Assembly (NCBI RefSeq): GCF_033115175.1
Contig: NC_084831.1
Coordinates: 12,868,540-12,932,539 of the forward strand
Reading direction: 5' to 3'
From: Lepus europaeus
Taxonomy: Eukaryota > Chordata > Mammalia > Lagomorpha > Leporidae
Length of the DNA stretch: 64,000 bases
Positions 13,622 to 25,500 of this stretch are shown one piece after another. Below the pieces are notes generated by a model, which was given only the letters and a program-made list of their open reading frames with translations, ran no database searches and was not told the origin of the DNA. Within the stretch, counting starts at the first letter, position 1. Every line of letters starts with the position of its first letter. Both the position numbers and the translations under genes were made by a program.

Positions 13622-13925
13622 ATTTTAGGATCTATCTATTTATTTGAAAGGCAGAGAGACAGACAGAGACAGAGACAGACAGAGAGCTCCTCCCTTCACT
13701 CCCCAAATGCCCGCAAGAGCCAGGGCTGGGCCAGGCTCAAGCCACGAGCCTGGAACTCCCACGTGGACGGCAGGGACCCAAGCACTTGAGCCATCACCTC
13801 CCGCCTCCCAGGCTTGCCTTAGCAGGAAACTGGATCAGAAGCCAAGGAGCTCAAACCCAGAGGCTCCGATATAGGATGTGGGTGCCCCGAGCGGCGACTT
13901 AACTCCTGCCTCAGACCCCTGCCCC
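13622..13925 (-). mobile_element. CSINE, old copy
   Basis: Reverse: CTATTTATTTGAAAGGCAGA, (GACA)n tract, diverged body. Confidence 0.75.
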
Positions 13926-14789
13926 TCTGTGTTGTTAACACTGCTCAGGACCCCGCACCCCAGGTACGAGAAGCCCTGAATCAGTGAGGCAGTGGCTTGC
14001 GAGGACGACCAGTGAGGGGACGGGGCTGATGGCGACGTAGCCTGAGGGTGACTCACACGCACCTGCCACATGCCAGGCTCTGGGACGAAACAGCCCCCTG
14101 CTCTGCCATTAGAGACAAGTGGCCCCAGCCGTGCCCCCAAAGCCAGAGATTCAAGCCCAGGTCCTAGCAGCCCCGACCTTGAAGTGGGAGAGAGGGAAAC
14201 CAAGGGCAAAGGAGAGGCAGCCGCCTGCCCGGCCGCCCGTGTGCTTGTGGAAGTTGCTCCTGCCAGGGTCGGTGCTGGGCAAACCGTAAATCACCCCCAG
14301 AGAGGTCCCGGGCTGCCCCAGCATCGCTGCAGAGAGGGACCCCTCAAGGGCCCCTGGGTCCCGCCTGGGCCCGGGGGACAGCGGAGGAGGCTCTGAGCTT
14401 GGCTCTCCCACCCGCGAGGGGGTGCCCCTGAGCCAGGCAAGCCGCTTCTCTCTGGCAGCCTGAGGCCTCTGCACTGGTGAACGGACAGCCCAGGCCTGGT
14501 CCCCGGCACTGGGAAGTTAGGGGTCCTCTGGAGCTGGAGCCCTCCGAGGGGGGCTTGGTGTGGGGGGGGAGAGGGGGGTGCACAGGCACAGCCATGCCCA
14601 GCAGCACGGTGCTCCACAGGGGCCCTGGGAGGTACCCGAGGCTTGAGTGCCCCCAGACCACCCCGGAATTTGCCGGATAACAGGCACGACTCCCCAGAGG
14701 CCAGCTCCGTGGATGCGCCACGGAATCCAAGGACAAAGCAAACCTGATGTTCCTCATGGTTCTGGGGACTCGAGGGTTTGCAGTGGCTG

Positions 14790-14975
14790 GCACTTATTGA
14801 GCACCTACTGTATACACTCTATGCAACTGTCTTTGCTCCTTTAAGATCCCTGTTGCTGTTTCCATTTTAGAGATGGGGACGTGGAGGCTCAGGGCAGTAA
14901 GGAATTCGCCTAAGGCCACACAGCTTGGGAGTGGCAATGCTGGGATTTAAACCGAGGTCTCTCTGATCCCCCATG
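14790..14975 (-). mobile_element. MIR
   Basis: Reverse MIR from CTTATTGAGCACCTACTGTA to AAGGCCACACAGCTTGGGAG and GGGATTTAAACCGAGGTC. Confidence 0.75.
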
Positions 14976-15030
14976 TTCTTTCTCAGGGCCCCTCTGAAGG
15001 CAAGACGCTCATTCATTTCACTCAAGGGAG

Positions 15031-15036
15031 TTTATT
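15031..15036 (-). promoter_or_regulatory. Candidate TAS1R2 polyadenylation signal (AATAAA)
   Basis: A canonical AATAAA on the minus strand lies about 550 bp past the TAS1R2 stop, the first one seen downstream. It falls in sequence resembling an ancient MIR-class repeat, so it could be chance. Assignment to TAS1R2 is inference. Confidence 0.3.
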
Positions 15037-15278
15037 CATAGGTATTCACTAAGCACGCACTGTGCCCAGCCATCACCAGGGATAACACACAGGCCCGGGT
15101 CTGAGCCTTCAGGGAATCGGAAAATGACACGCGAGAGACAGGTGGGGAGCGATGCCCAGGCTGCATTCCTGGAGCTCACACTGGACCCCCCTCCCTCCCA
15201 CCCAAGCCACCGGCAGGGCTGCCCCCACCTTGAACGGGAGTGAAGGAAATGGCCCAGGACGACAGGTGCTTGCTGTGG

Positions 15279-15292
15279 CCACCAGATGGCGC
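15279..15292 (+). promoter_or_regulatory. CTCF-like core motif, TAS1R2 3' flank
   Basis: CCACCAGATGGCGC matches the CTCF core CCASYAGRKGGCR at every position on the plus strand, about 300 bp past the TAS1R2 stop. It is a motif match by eye only. Occupancy is not shown. Confidence 0.4.
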
Positions 15293-15588
15293 TGTAGGCT
15301 GGCACCGCAAACTGCCCTTGGCGACCAATAGGTCACCTTGGGTCCTTTTTTCTAGAGATGACCACACTTGGCAAGCCAAACAGCCCATGGGAGTGGAACG
15401 GAGGACACCTGCTAATAAGGGGGTAAAGACAGCCAGGATGTGGAGACTGGCGGAGAAATAATGCCCAACTGCAGACCCGGTGGGGAGGAGTCCGGGGTGG
15501 CCGCCCAGCACCCTCCAGGCAGTGCGCAAGCACACCCTCCCCCGCCCCGCTCTGCTGCCGAGCCCAGGCCCTCCTGCTCGGGGGGGCT

Positions 15589-16517
15589 CTAGTCCCTCCT
15601 CATGGTGTAGCCCTGGATCATGCTGTTGAAGTAGCTGGGCGTGTTGCGCTCGGGGAAGAAGAGGATCAGGTAGCACTTGGGGCCGAAGTAGCCCAGGCTG
15701 ATGGCCAGCAGGTTGAGCACAGTGACCAAGACGTCCATGATGGTGACCAGCACGCCTTCGTAGATGGACATGAAGGTGCAGAGGGAGACGGTGGAGGTGA
15801 AGGAGAAGGTCATGCTGAGGGTGATGAACTTGGCCTCGTTGTAGTTGGTGGGCAGCTCCTTGCCCATGTAGGCGAAGGTGAAGCCCCCCATGGAGAGCAG
15901 CAGGTCCAGGCTGGTGTTGAAGAGCAGCGTGTTGCGGTAGTTGGGGTGGCAGGAGAGGATCATGATGGTGGGGTCCTCGGGGTCTGCGCGGTGCGTGGGG
16001 CTGGTGGTCGTGGCCAGCACGTTGCCCAGCACCATGGCCAGCTTGAGGGCCGTGAGGAGCAGCACGGAGACGTAGGCGCCGTGGTAGCGGACCCAGTAGC
16101 TGTAGGCACGCGGCAGGCGGCGCGCCATCTTGAAGATGCACGCGATCTGGAAGGAGCGCACGGTGATGCAGGCGATGCAGACGGTGAAGCAGAGGGTGAA
16201 CAGGGCCTGGCGGCACAGACACGTGAGCACCGTGGGCGGCCCCACGTACACCGGCACCATGGCGAAGGCCAGCAGCAGCAGCGCCAGCATCAGGAAGCAC
16301 ATGGGGCCCCCGGCCGAGCGGACCACGGGCGTCGGGGAGTGTCTCCAGAACACGACCAGCATGCTCAGGGTGCTGAGGAAGCCCAGGGCGGCCAGCAGGG
16401 CCACCATGATGGTGGGGACCTCGTGCCACTCCAGGAAGGCCAGCCGCCGCTTGAAGCAGGAGGTGTCGTTCCTGTGCGACCACGCGGAACTCGGGCAGGG
16501 CTGGCAGTGAAACTCAT
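15589..16517 (-). CDS. TAS1R2: TAS1R2 exon 6 (terminal coding exon, 7TM core)
   Basis: Encodes the end of the cysteine-rich domain (DEFHCQPCPSSAWSHRNDTS) and the whole seven-helix membrane core to residue 831. Recognisable segments are ALLAALGFLSTLSMLVVFWRH for TM1 onward, RSAGGPMCFLML, PRAYSYWVRYHG, PNYRNTLLFNTSLDLLLS, GKELPTNYNEAKFITLSM, LLAISLGYFGPKCY and the C-terminal SYFNSMIQGYTMRRD before TAG. The acceptor is TCTCCGCAG. The largest open run in the gene is unbroken. This is the only exon expected to remain intact at 3' level in a single ORF. Confidence 0.98.
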
Positions 16518-19500
16518 CTGCGGAGACCCCCAGCCGCCGCCGTCAGCCAGGCGCCGGCGCCCTCGGAGCCCCGCGCCCACAGCCCACCCTCACAGAGCCT
16601 GCTGACGTGCTCGTCAAATCCACACGGCAACCCATTTCACAGGTGAAGAGGCTGAGGCCAGCAAGGGTGAATACTTTGCCCCAACTCACAAAGCCAATAC
16701 GTTACAGAGGCAGGATTTGAATCCAGGTCTCCTACCAGCTAGGATCCCTCCCTTCCACGTCCCTCCTCCTCCGACCCGGTGGGGGAGACATTCAACCACT
16801 CATGCAAAGAACTCATTCTGCAATTTTCTTTTCGAGCACCATCCACTGGGATGGACTCCTGAGGCCAAGGGAGGAAGGCCGAGGAACTCACTCAACCGGC
16901 TTTAGCTCAGCACCAGCTGCACGCCCTGGCCTCTGCCAGGCACAGACACACAGTAGGTGCTTTCACTGGGAGACGAAAGTGTTCACTTGATTTGCTAATC
17001 AGTGAGGTCGGGAGAAGGAATTTGTTTTGAGCCCCGATTCTGCACTGTGCAGATGTTGGTGTCCCACCCTGCAGAGAGCTGTCGGTTCTCGTCACGGAAG
17101 TCACCCACCCAGCCTCTCGCTGAGCAGCCACTGGGGGCTAGAACCCTGCTGGGCCCTGGGGAGACCAGGACACGAGTGGACATCAAAGGTTCATGGAAAA
17201 CAGAACTAAAAGACAAGCTTCTTTTGGTGCGAAGTCTTTGAAATCCTTGGGCACAGTGGATTAAGCTGTTGCAACGCCGGCATCCCATATGGGCCCCGGT
17301 TCGAATCCCAGCTGCTCCACTTCTGATCCAGCTCCCTGCTAATGCACCTGGGAAAGCAGTGGAAAATGGCTCAAGTGCGTGGGCCCCTGCACCCACGTGG
17401 GAGACCCGGATGGAGCTCCTGGCTCCTGGCTTCAGCTTGGCCCAGCCCCGGCCAGCTGTGGCCATCTGGGGGAGTGAACCAGTGGATGGAAGTCCTCTTT
17501 CTCTCTGTCTCTCCTCCTTTCTCTGTAACTCTGACTTTCAAATAAACAAACCTTTTACAAAATTTGTTTTGGAATCCACACATATGAGGGGTCTTCCAGA
17601 AGTTTGTGGGAAACGTGGGTGGTGAATAAACGATATCGAAATGTTTTGCACCACAATCAATTTCTCTTTCAAGTTCACTCATAAAGGATTTATTCACTTA
17701 AAAGGCAGAGTGACTGAGAGAGGGGGAGACAATAGAGAATCTGCTGGTTCACACGGCTGCACAGCCAGGGCTGGGCCAGGCCAGAGCCAGGAGCCAGGAG
17801 CTCTATCCGGGTCTCCCACGTGGGTGCAGGGGCCCAAGCACTCAGGCCACCATCCGCTGCTTTCCCAGCGCATTAGCAGAGACTGGATCGGAAGAGGAGC
17901 AGCTGGGACTGGAACTGACGCTCTGAAATGCGATGCTGGCATTGCAGGCAGCAGCTTACCCTGCTGCACCACGACACTGGCCCCATCTTTTAATTCCGTT
18001 TCTCATGAACTTTCCAAGTACCCCCCTAAATCAAACACTGGCCTGCCTGCGGGAGATCTATCCACTCATTCCTTCACTCATTCATTGTCCAGTGGGCCCC
18101 CGGCAGACATAGCCGCCAGTCCTCAGACACCTACAGCCCCCGGGGAGACCCCAGAGACCCTGCCAGAGGGAGGCACCCCAGAGACCGCAGGGGCGGGTGC
18201 GAGCAGGGGCGCGGGCGTGCGAGCCGTACCTGCAGTTTGGTTGAGGAAGGTGCCGGGAAGGCAGTCGAGGCACTCGAAGCAGCAGGGGTGCATGCCCACG
18301 GGCTTCTTCCTCTGCCCGGGCTGGCAGCTCTTGGAACACATGGACACCGGCACCTGGGGGCAGGTGTGCAGGACACCCTGAGGCTCCGCCTCCCGCACGC
18401 CGGCTCCCTGGCAGGATGCCCAGCCCCTCCCAGGAGGACATGGATGCCCGATCACCATCAGAGCTGTGTGAGACCCAGGCAGGGGCCTGGCCTGTAGCGT
18501 TTTTGGTGACCCGGGCAATCCATGACCTGTGCTTACGTCACTCTCTGCCACTTGCAGCCCAGGCTCTTAGCTAACACAGTCTGCGGGTGGACAACAGCAG
18601 GTGGGCAGTGGCTTGGCCTATGGTCTTCCCTGCTCTATTTCCAGAGCCTAAAGGATACACACGCGTCTGATTGTTGGGCCCTAAAGCAGTGAATGAATGA
18701 CACACAGAGGGGGCAGGGTGTGGGTTCAGCCATGTGGGTGCAGAGGAAGGAGACCCAAGGGCTGGGGCTTTGCATCCACGTGGGGGAAGAGAATGGAGCT
18801 CCTGGCTGCAGCCTGGTCCAGCTCCAGGTGTTGTGGCCACCTGGGGAGTGAGCCAGGGGATGGAGGAGCCCTTCCCCTGCCCCGCCCGGTAACTCTGCCT
18901 TTCAGTAAATAAGACAAATGCTTTAAAAAAAAAAAAAAAGAGCAATAGAGCAGATGCACGCAGGAGGAAGGCAGAGTGGGTGGGGCTGGCAGGATTGGGG
19001 TGCACAGTGGAGGGAGGGGAGGGTGGGAGTGGGGAAGCCCCACTCCAAGGTTGCTTATGGGTGCCCTGACACGGGACCAGCAGGAGGTCAGTGAGGTTCT
19101 TGAATGGGGGAGTGAGCTGGGTCATGTGAAAGCCACACTGATGGGGGCCAGGGCTGTGGCGCAGTACGTTAAACAACCACCTGCAGCGCCAGCATCCCAC
19201 ATGGGCACCGGTTCAAGTCCCAGCTGCTCCACTTCCTTTTTTTTTTTTTTTTAAAGATTTATTTATTTATTTGAAAGTCAGAGATACACAGAGAGAGAAG
19301 GAGAGGAAGACAGAGAGGGAGAGGGAGAGAGAGAGAGAGGTCTTCCATCCTCTGGTTCATTCTCCAGATGGCTGCAACACCTAGGGCTGGGCCAGGCTGA
19401 AGTCAGGAGCCAGGAGACCTTGCATCCAGGACTCCCACGTGGGTGCAGGGGCTCAAGTCCTTGAGCCATTTCTGCTGCTTTCCCCAGGCCTGTTAGCAGG

Positions 19501-22500
19501 GAGCTGGATCGGAAGTGGAGCAGCTGGCACACAATCCGGCACCCACATGGGATCCCGGCATTGCAGGCAGTGGCTTTGCCAGCCACGCCCAGCGCCAGCC
19601 CCTCCATCTTGAGAACTGTGGAGTGAGAGCCGAGGAAGAATAAAGCAGGCGGCTCTTGCTGCACTCACGGAGGAGCTAGAAAAGGAGCCACAGGGAGGGG
19701 AGTCGCGGGCATACAAGAACTGAGAGAGAATGATCCGGAAGCCGAATAAAAGCAGTGCCCGAAGAGATGAGCTTGACCGTGTCACGTGGAAGTCACGGGT
19801 CCACTGCGACGGTCACCACTGGCTGGGCCACACGCAGATAGTGTCCATCTGGACAGAAGCAACCTCAGACGAGTGGCGTGGGTGACAGCCTCACTGGGGT
19901 GGGTGTGGGAGCAACTGGGGGCCACGTGCACGGATCCAGGAAGCCCTGACTCCCGTGCTCACGAGAGGAAACTCGAGCTCTTAATGGTTCTGTCAGAGAC
20001 TGGGCGCAGCCTCAGACGCTAGAGCCACGGGCCTTGGAGGACAGCGGGGGCCCAGTGTCCCGCAGCGGAAGCTGCCTCTGGAGACAGCGAGTGGCAAGCA
20101 AACCTGAAAAATAAAGCGCTCGGCGTGGGGCTGCGTGCAGGCCAGCTGGAGGTGAGAACGTGTGGCCGCTTTCGTGAGCTCGCCCAGCAGCCCCCCAGCT
20201 CTCCGGGGTGGAACTGGAGACACAGAGCCCCCCATGGGTTCCAGCGGGAGGAGGGGAGGAGTCACCACCCTGAGCCACAGCTCGGGCTGAATCTTCAAGC
20301 TGTTTCACCATAGCCCAGCAAACGCGGGTTTTCCCAGAGCTTACCCGACATGGGGGGGGGGGGGGGGGGCGATTCGGGTGGGCAAGGGCAACAGCCTTAG
20401 ATCCAGGCTGGTCCCTTGCCTGCAGGACCAAGAGCAGACCCCAGACCCCTGCGTTCTTCCCTGATCAGCTGGACCCTGCCCTGTTAGCCAACTCTCCCAC
20501 GTGCTCCCCGCTCTCTGAATAGCTCAGCCCCAAGTCCCCCAGCCTTCCTACGCCACACAGCCTGCAGCTTCTATGAGAACCTGCTCTCTGCGGGGTGACC
20601 GCAGGGGCCCTCCGCTGTGTCTCGCTGGCACTGAGCCCCTCTTGGGCTCGTTCCCCGAGAGACTGGTGCAGCTGTGGGTCTGGTCCTGCCTCCTCTGTGT
20701 CTTGTTCTTCTTTCCTTACAGGTTCCCAGTTCCAGCTCCTCCTGAGCCTTCGGGTCTTGCCCAAGGGTGGAGGGGAAGGGGCACTGAGAAAGGCTAGCCC
20801 GGGGCACGGCTTAGAGGACACTCCCCCGCCCCGCCTTTCCACCACAGCCATCAGACCCCGCACAAAGGTCGGCAAAGCTCAGACTCCACTTCAGAAGGCA
20901 TCTAGGGAAACCCAGAGCTGACAGCAGAGAGATCACAGCTACAGGAAACGGGACCTGGGGTTGACCTCCCCACCAGGTCAACAGAAGCCCTCCCTCTCAA
21001 GTTCCTCAGTGCTCTCTGCCCAAACGCACCCCGTTCTGACTTCCAACCCCGAATCCCGAGGCAGGCCAGCAGCCGAAAAGCGCCGTCGGAAGAGGCGAAG
21101 CACGCTTCTGCAGCAGCTCACACATGGCCTCTCTTTGGGAACCATCACATGGAGAATTCATAGCAAGTGATTCATTTGCCAAAGGACCCCAGTTGTAAAA
21201 GCAGAAACCATTCAAGAAAGCATGCGTCGAGCCAATTCTAAACACTAATGCCAGCTGTAAAACCAGGGCCACAAACGCGTTCGTAGGGATGAGCAACGCG
21301 GGTCCGACGGAGGCCAGACGCGGCTGAGGGAAGCCGTGTCGGCAGAATTCCCCGCTAAGTTGCAGAGAGAAAACAGTGGGGGGAAAAGAATAGGATATCC
21401 AGGGGTTCTGGGACAATTACAAAAGCTATAAATACTCACAATGAGAATAGAAAAAAAAAGAAGAAGCAAGAAGAGAGACAGAATGAGAGAATTTGACCTA
21501 ATAATGGCAGTCAATTTTCCAACATTAATGACCACACCAGACCATAGACCCAGGGAGCGCGGAGGACCCCGACTAGAAAAAATACCAAGTAAGTGACGCC
21601 TTCAGCGTCATGGTCAGGCGCGAACAGTAAAGGCACAGGGAAAGCTCAGAAGAGGTGGGGAGGGAAGGTAAGAGACGTTCTATAGCGATGGAAAAGTCCA
21701 CCCACCAAATCCATACGGCCCCTAGCAGGAGAGCCCCAAAATCCGAGAAGCAGAGATCCCAAGTGGAGGAGGGATGGGTAAGTTAGCAGTAGTCAGTGCA
21801 CTCTCCAACGTCCCACTTGCAGCACTGAATTGAGCTACACAGAAGACGGATAAGGAACAACACAATAAACCAGTTAAGGCTGACACCCTCAGACCGCTGT
21901 CGCTCACAGCAGCCAGAGGCACAGTCTTCTCCAGGGCCCATGGAACACTGTCCAACATGAATTCTACTAACGTAGAAGTGGCCAGAAACCAAGGTTTAGG
22001 GGCCGGCGCTCTGGCATAGCCGGTACAGCCAACACCTGTGAAGCCAGCATCCCTTGTGGGCACCAGTTCAAGTCCAGGCTGCTCCACTTTAGATCCAGCT
22101 CCCTGCTAATGTGCCTGGGAAAGCAGTAGATGGTCCAAGTGCTTGGGCCCCTGCACCCACAGGGGAGATCTGGAAGAAGCTCCTGGCTCCTGGCTTTGGC
22201 CTGGCCCAGCCCTGGCTGTTGCAGCCATTTGAGGAATGAACCAGTGGATGGAGTCTCTCTCTCTCTCTGTCTCTCTCTCTCTCTCCCTGTAACTCTGCCT
22301 TTCAAATAACTAAATCTTTTTTTTTTAAAAAAAAAAAAAAAAAAAGGTCTAACCAATGTAAAAGGATTGAAACCATGCTCTCCACAGCGCAAGGGAGTCG
22401 GAAGTCAGCGACGGAAAGGTATGTGGGGCATCCGCACAGCTGTGCAAGGAAGCCCACTGCTAAATAACGGGCGGAGAGGGGTTCACAAGGGGAAGCAGAG

Positions 22501-25500
22501 CTGAACGGAAGCAACGAAGCTAGAAACACAAGACGCCTTCACGCCTCCTGCACGACTCCAGCCACACGCGTGTCTAAGCTGTCAAACTCGCAGAAGCGGG
22601 CCTGCACCACGGCTCACTAGGCTAATCCTCCACCTGCGGTGCCGGCACACCTGGTTCTAGTCCCGGTCGGGGCTCCGGATTCTGTCCCGGTCACTCCTCT
22701 TCCAGGCCAGCTCTCTGCTGTGGCCCGGGAAGGCAGTGGAGGATGGCCCAAGTGCTTGGGCCCTGCACCCCATGGGAGACCAGGAGAAGCACCTGGCTCC
22801 TGGCTTTGGATCAGTGCGGTGTGCCGGCCGCAGCAGCCATTGGAGGGTGAACCAACGGTAAAAGGAAGACCTTTCTGTCTCTCTCTCTCTCTCACTGTCC
22901 ACTCTGCCTGTTTAAAAAAAAAAAAAAAAAACTCACAGAAGCAAGGAATGAGACTTCAGGAAGGGGAAAACGCAAAAGCAAGGTGTCAGGGGCAGAGGGG
23001 GTGGGGACCTTATGCCCAGGGCCATTTGGGGAGTTGGAGACTCAGGATATCGACATTTCCAGGTCATACAAAATGCTCAGCTGAGAGATGAGCCTGCTAC
23101 AGATTTATGGGGTCTGGAGTCCCGCTGCCTTGGCAGCGCCGCACCCAGTGATTCCGTGGGCCGGGCTGGGTATGGAACAGCTCGGGGTTCTGGCCAGAAA
23201 GGAGAGGCAGAAGAAGGCTTTGTCATTCACATTGCAGGGAGCTGAAAAGGGTCTGGTTAGCACCAGGGACCTCGACGAAAGGGAGGAAACGGGGCGGGGG
23301 GGGGGGGGAGGAAGGGGAGGAGGGAGGTGCAACACGTCCTTTAGGCTGACTGTCCCCCAGCCCGGAGTCTCAGGTTTAGGGACAAAAACGCCACAGTTCA
23401 AACGCTAAGCTAAGGTGGCAAATTCCACACGCCGTACTTCTGCCATGATTAACGATAAAGCCACTTTGAAAAACACTGCAAAACATGTGGGGTACTGTGC
23501 ACATAGTACCCAGAGGGAAGCTGACGGCTGTAAATATCACTGGCGCAGGCAGTGGAAGGCACAGCCGCTAGTCCCAAAGCAGGAGCTGTAGTCAGCAAGT
23601 GGCAGCGTGAATGCTGTATGTAGGGAAACTCCACTGCGGCCAAGCTGTGCGGCCTAGAGCAGGTCCCGCAACCTCTCTGTGCCCTGCCTCCTGATCAGTA
23701 AAATGGACAGACCGGTAGCAGTTTACCAACCCTGAACTTCCACCGAACCAGCAGGAAAGACAGGACCAGAGACTGTGCAGGTGCACATGGCAACCCTACC
23801 AGCTACTGGTCCTGAATCTGCAGCTACTGATCCTGAATCTGTGGCTACTGATCCTGAATCTGTGGCTACTGGTCCTGAATCTCCAGCTACTGGTCCTGAA
23901 TTTCCAGCTACTGATCCTGAATCTGTGGCTACTGGTCCTGAATCTGTGGCTACTGATCCTGAATCTCCAGCTACTGGTCCTGAATTTCCAGCTACTGATC
24001 CTGAATCTGCAGCTACTGGTCCTGAATCTGTGGCTACTGATCCTGAATCTCCAGCTACTGATCCTGAATCTGTGGCTACTGATCCTGAATCTCCAGCTAC
24101 TGATCCTGAATCTGTGGCTACTGATCCTGAATCTCCAGCTACTGATCCTGAATCTGCAGCTACTGATCCTGAATCTGCAGCTACTGGTCCTGAATCTGTG
24201 GCTACTGATCCTGAATCTGCAGCTACTGATCCTGAATCTGTGGCTACTGGTCCTGAATCTGTGGCTACTGATCCTGAATCTCCAGCTACTGGTCCTGAAT
24301 TTCCAGCTACTGATCCTGAATCTGCAGCTACTGGTCCTGAATCTGTGGCTACTGATCCTGAATCTGCAGCTACTGATCCTGAATCTGTGGCTACTGGTCC
24401 TGAATCTGTGGCTACTGATCCTGAATCTCCAGCTACTGATCCTGAATCTCCAGCTACTGGTCCTGAATTTCCAGCTACTGATCCTGAATCTGCAGCTACT
24501 GGTCCTGAATCTGTGGCTACTGGTCCTGAATCTGTGGCTACTGATCCTGAATCTCCAGCTACTGATCCTGAATCTGTGGCTACTGATCCTGAATCTCCAG
24601 CTACTGATCCTGAATCTGCAGCTACTGATCCTGAATCTGTGGCTACTGGTCCTGAATCTGTGGCTACTGATCCTGAATCTGCATCTACTGATCCTGAATC
24701 TGTGGCTACTGATCCTGAATCTGTGGCTACTGGTCCTGAATCTCCAGCTACTGATCCTGAATCTGTGGCTACTGATCCTGAATCTCCAGCTACTGATCCT
24801 GAATCTGTGGCTACTGATCCTGAATCTCCAGCTACTGGTCCTGAATCTCTGGGCATCCTCCTGGATAACAAGGGCCCTTGGTACCCCAGCGTGAGCCCCA
24901 AGTCCCGCCCCCGCCCCCTCCCCCATGCCACCCCCAGCTGACCGTGTTGTCTGGGGTGTGCCAGGAGACATTGTGGGTGATTTTCAGTTTCTTCTTCACG
25001 GGGTTGTAGGAGGCAATGCTCTGGAAAGCATTCTGGCTCTGGTTCCATTTCCACTGGATGATTTCCAAGTTCATGGGCACGTCCCCTTGCTGGTCGAAGA
25101 AGATCTCCTGCCCCTGGAGGGTGAAGCTGATGTTCCAGAGCTCCTTGAGTAGCTGGGAGAGTGGCAGGGGAGGGAGGCAGAGCTGGCATCAGAGTCCAGA
25201 CCTTCCTGCTGGCCTTGGTTTGCACCACTGTAAAATGGGGCAGGAAGCATTCGGGAAGGAGCGAGCCTGGGAGGCAGCAGCTGCTGTGCACTCGACTCTG
25301 GGGTCTGATGCACTGAGTCTGGGTCTCTGCTCCACCCGTGCTGTGCGGCCTTGGACCTGCCTCTCAGCCTCTCTGAACCCATGACCGCTTCTGCAAAATG
25401 AGGCCAGAAATGACCCCATCTCCTGGGCTCCGAAGCAACAAAGGGGTTCATCTTAGGGGCTGAGAACCCTGCCTGAGCGCAGGTCAGCAGGTGCTCACCT

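Larger units (their letters stand above)
1..15588. other. Gene-free 3' flank of TAS1R2
   Basis: I see no exon with family similarity here. Between the repeats listed separately the DNA is GC-rich and unique (for example 490-2150, 3320-3530, 3840-6590, 8280-8820, 9810-10610, 11100-12900, 13930-14780). Many ORFs are open only through base composition. A G-rich tract near 4330-4380 could form a quadruplex. An 11-bp unit is repeated three times near 6594-6626. A CTCF-like match with one mismatch lies at 5705-5716 (minus). Confidence 0.7.
16518..18229 (-). other. TAS1R2: TAS1R2 intron 5
   Basis: Runs from GTACGG to CCGCAG. It holds a MIR relic near the exon 6 end, one CSINE in each orientation, and otherwise unassigned unique sequence. 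Confidence 0.85.
18354..24942 (-). other. TAS1R2: TAS1R2 intron 4 (largest TAS1R2 intron)
   Basis: Holds the 21-bp minisatellite next to exon 4, an L1 relic, several CSINEs, an 18-G run, and a 15-G-class run near 23296. Stretches 19620-21380 and 22940-23800 show nothing else that I can assign. Confidence 0.85.

Noticed and set aside
15176-16483. A 435-codon minus-strand frame over TAS1R2 exon 6
   Set aside because: Histidine- and proline-rich shadow in a different frame from the seven-helix receptor sequence.
23808-24848. CRISPR-like regular repeat array
   Set aside because: The repeats are directly adjacent without unique spacers, and the DNA is mammalian.
23723-25291. Very long open frames (388-522 codons) on both strands across 23.7-25.3 kb, which look like a repeat-rich DPESVAT/DSGSVAT protein
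   Set aside because: The 21-bp unit is a multiple of three and lacks stops, so several frames stay open at once. The minus-strand frame also overlaps TAS1R2 exon 4 out of its true frame. No start context, promoter or family similarity.
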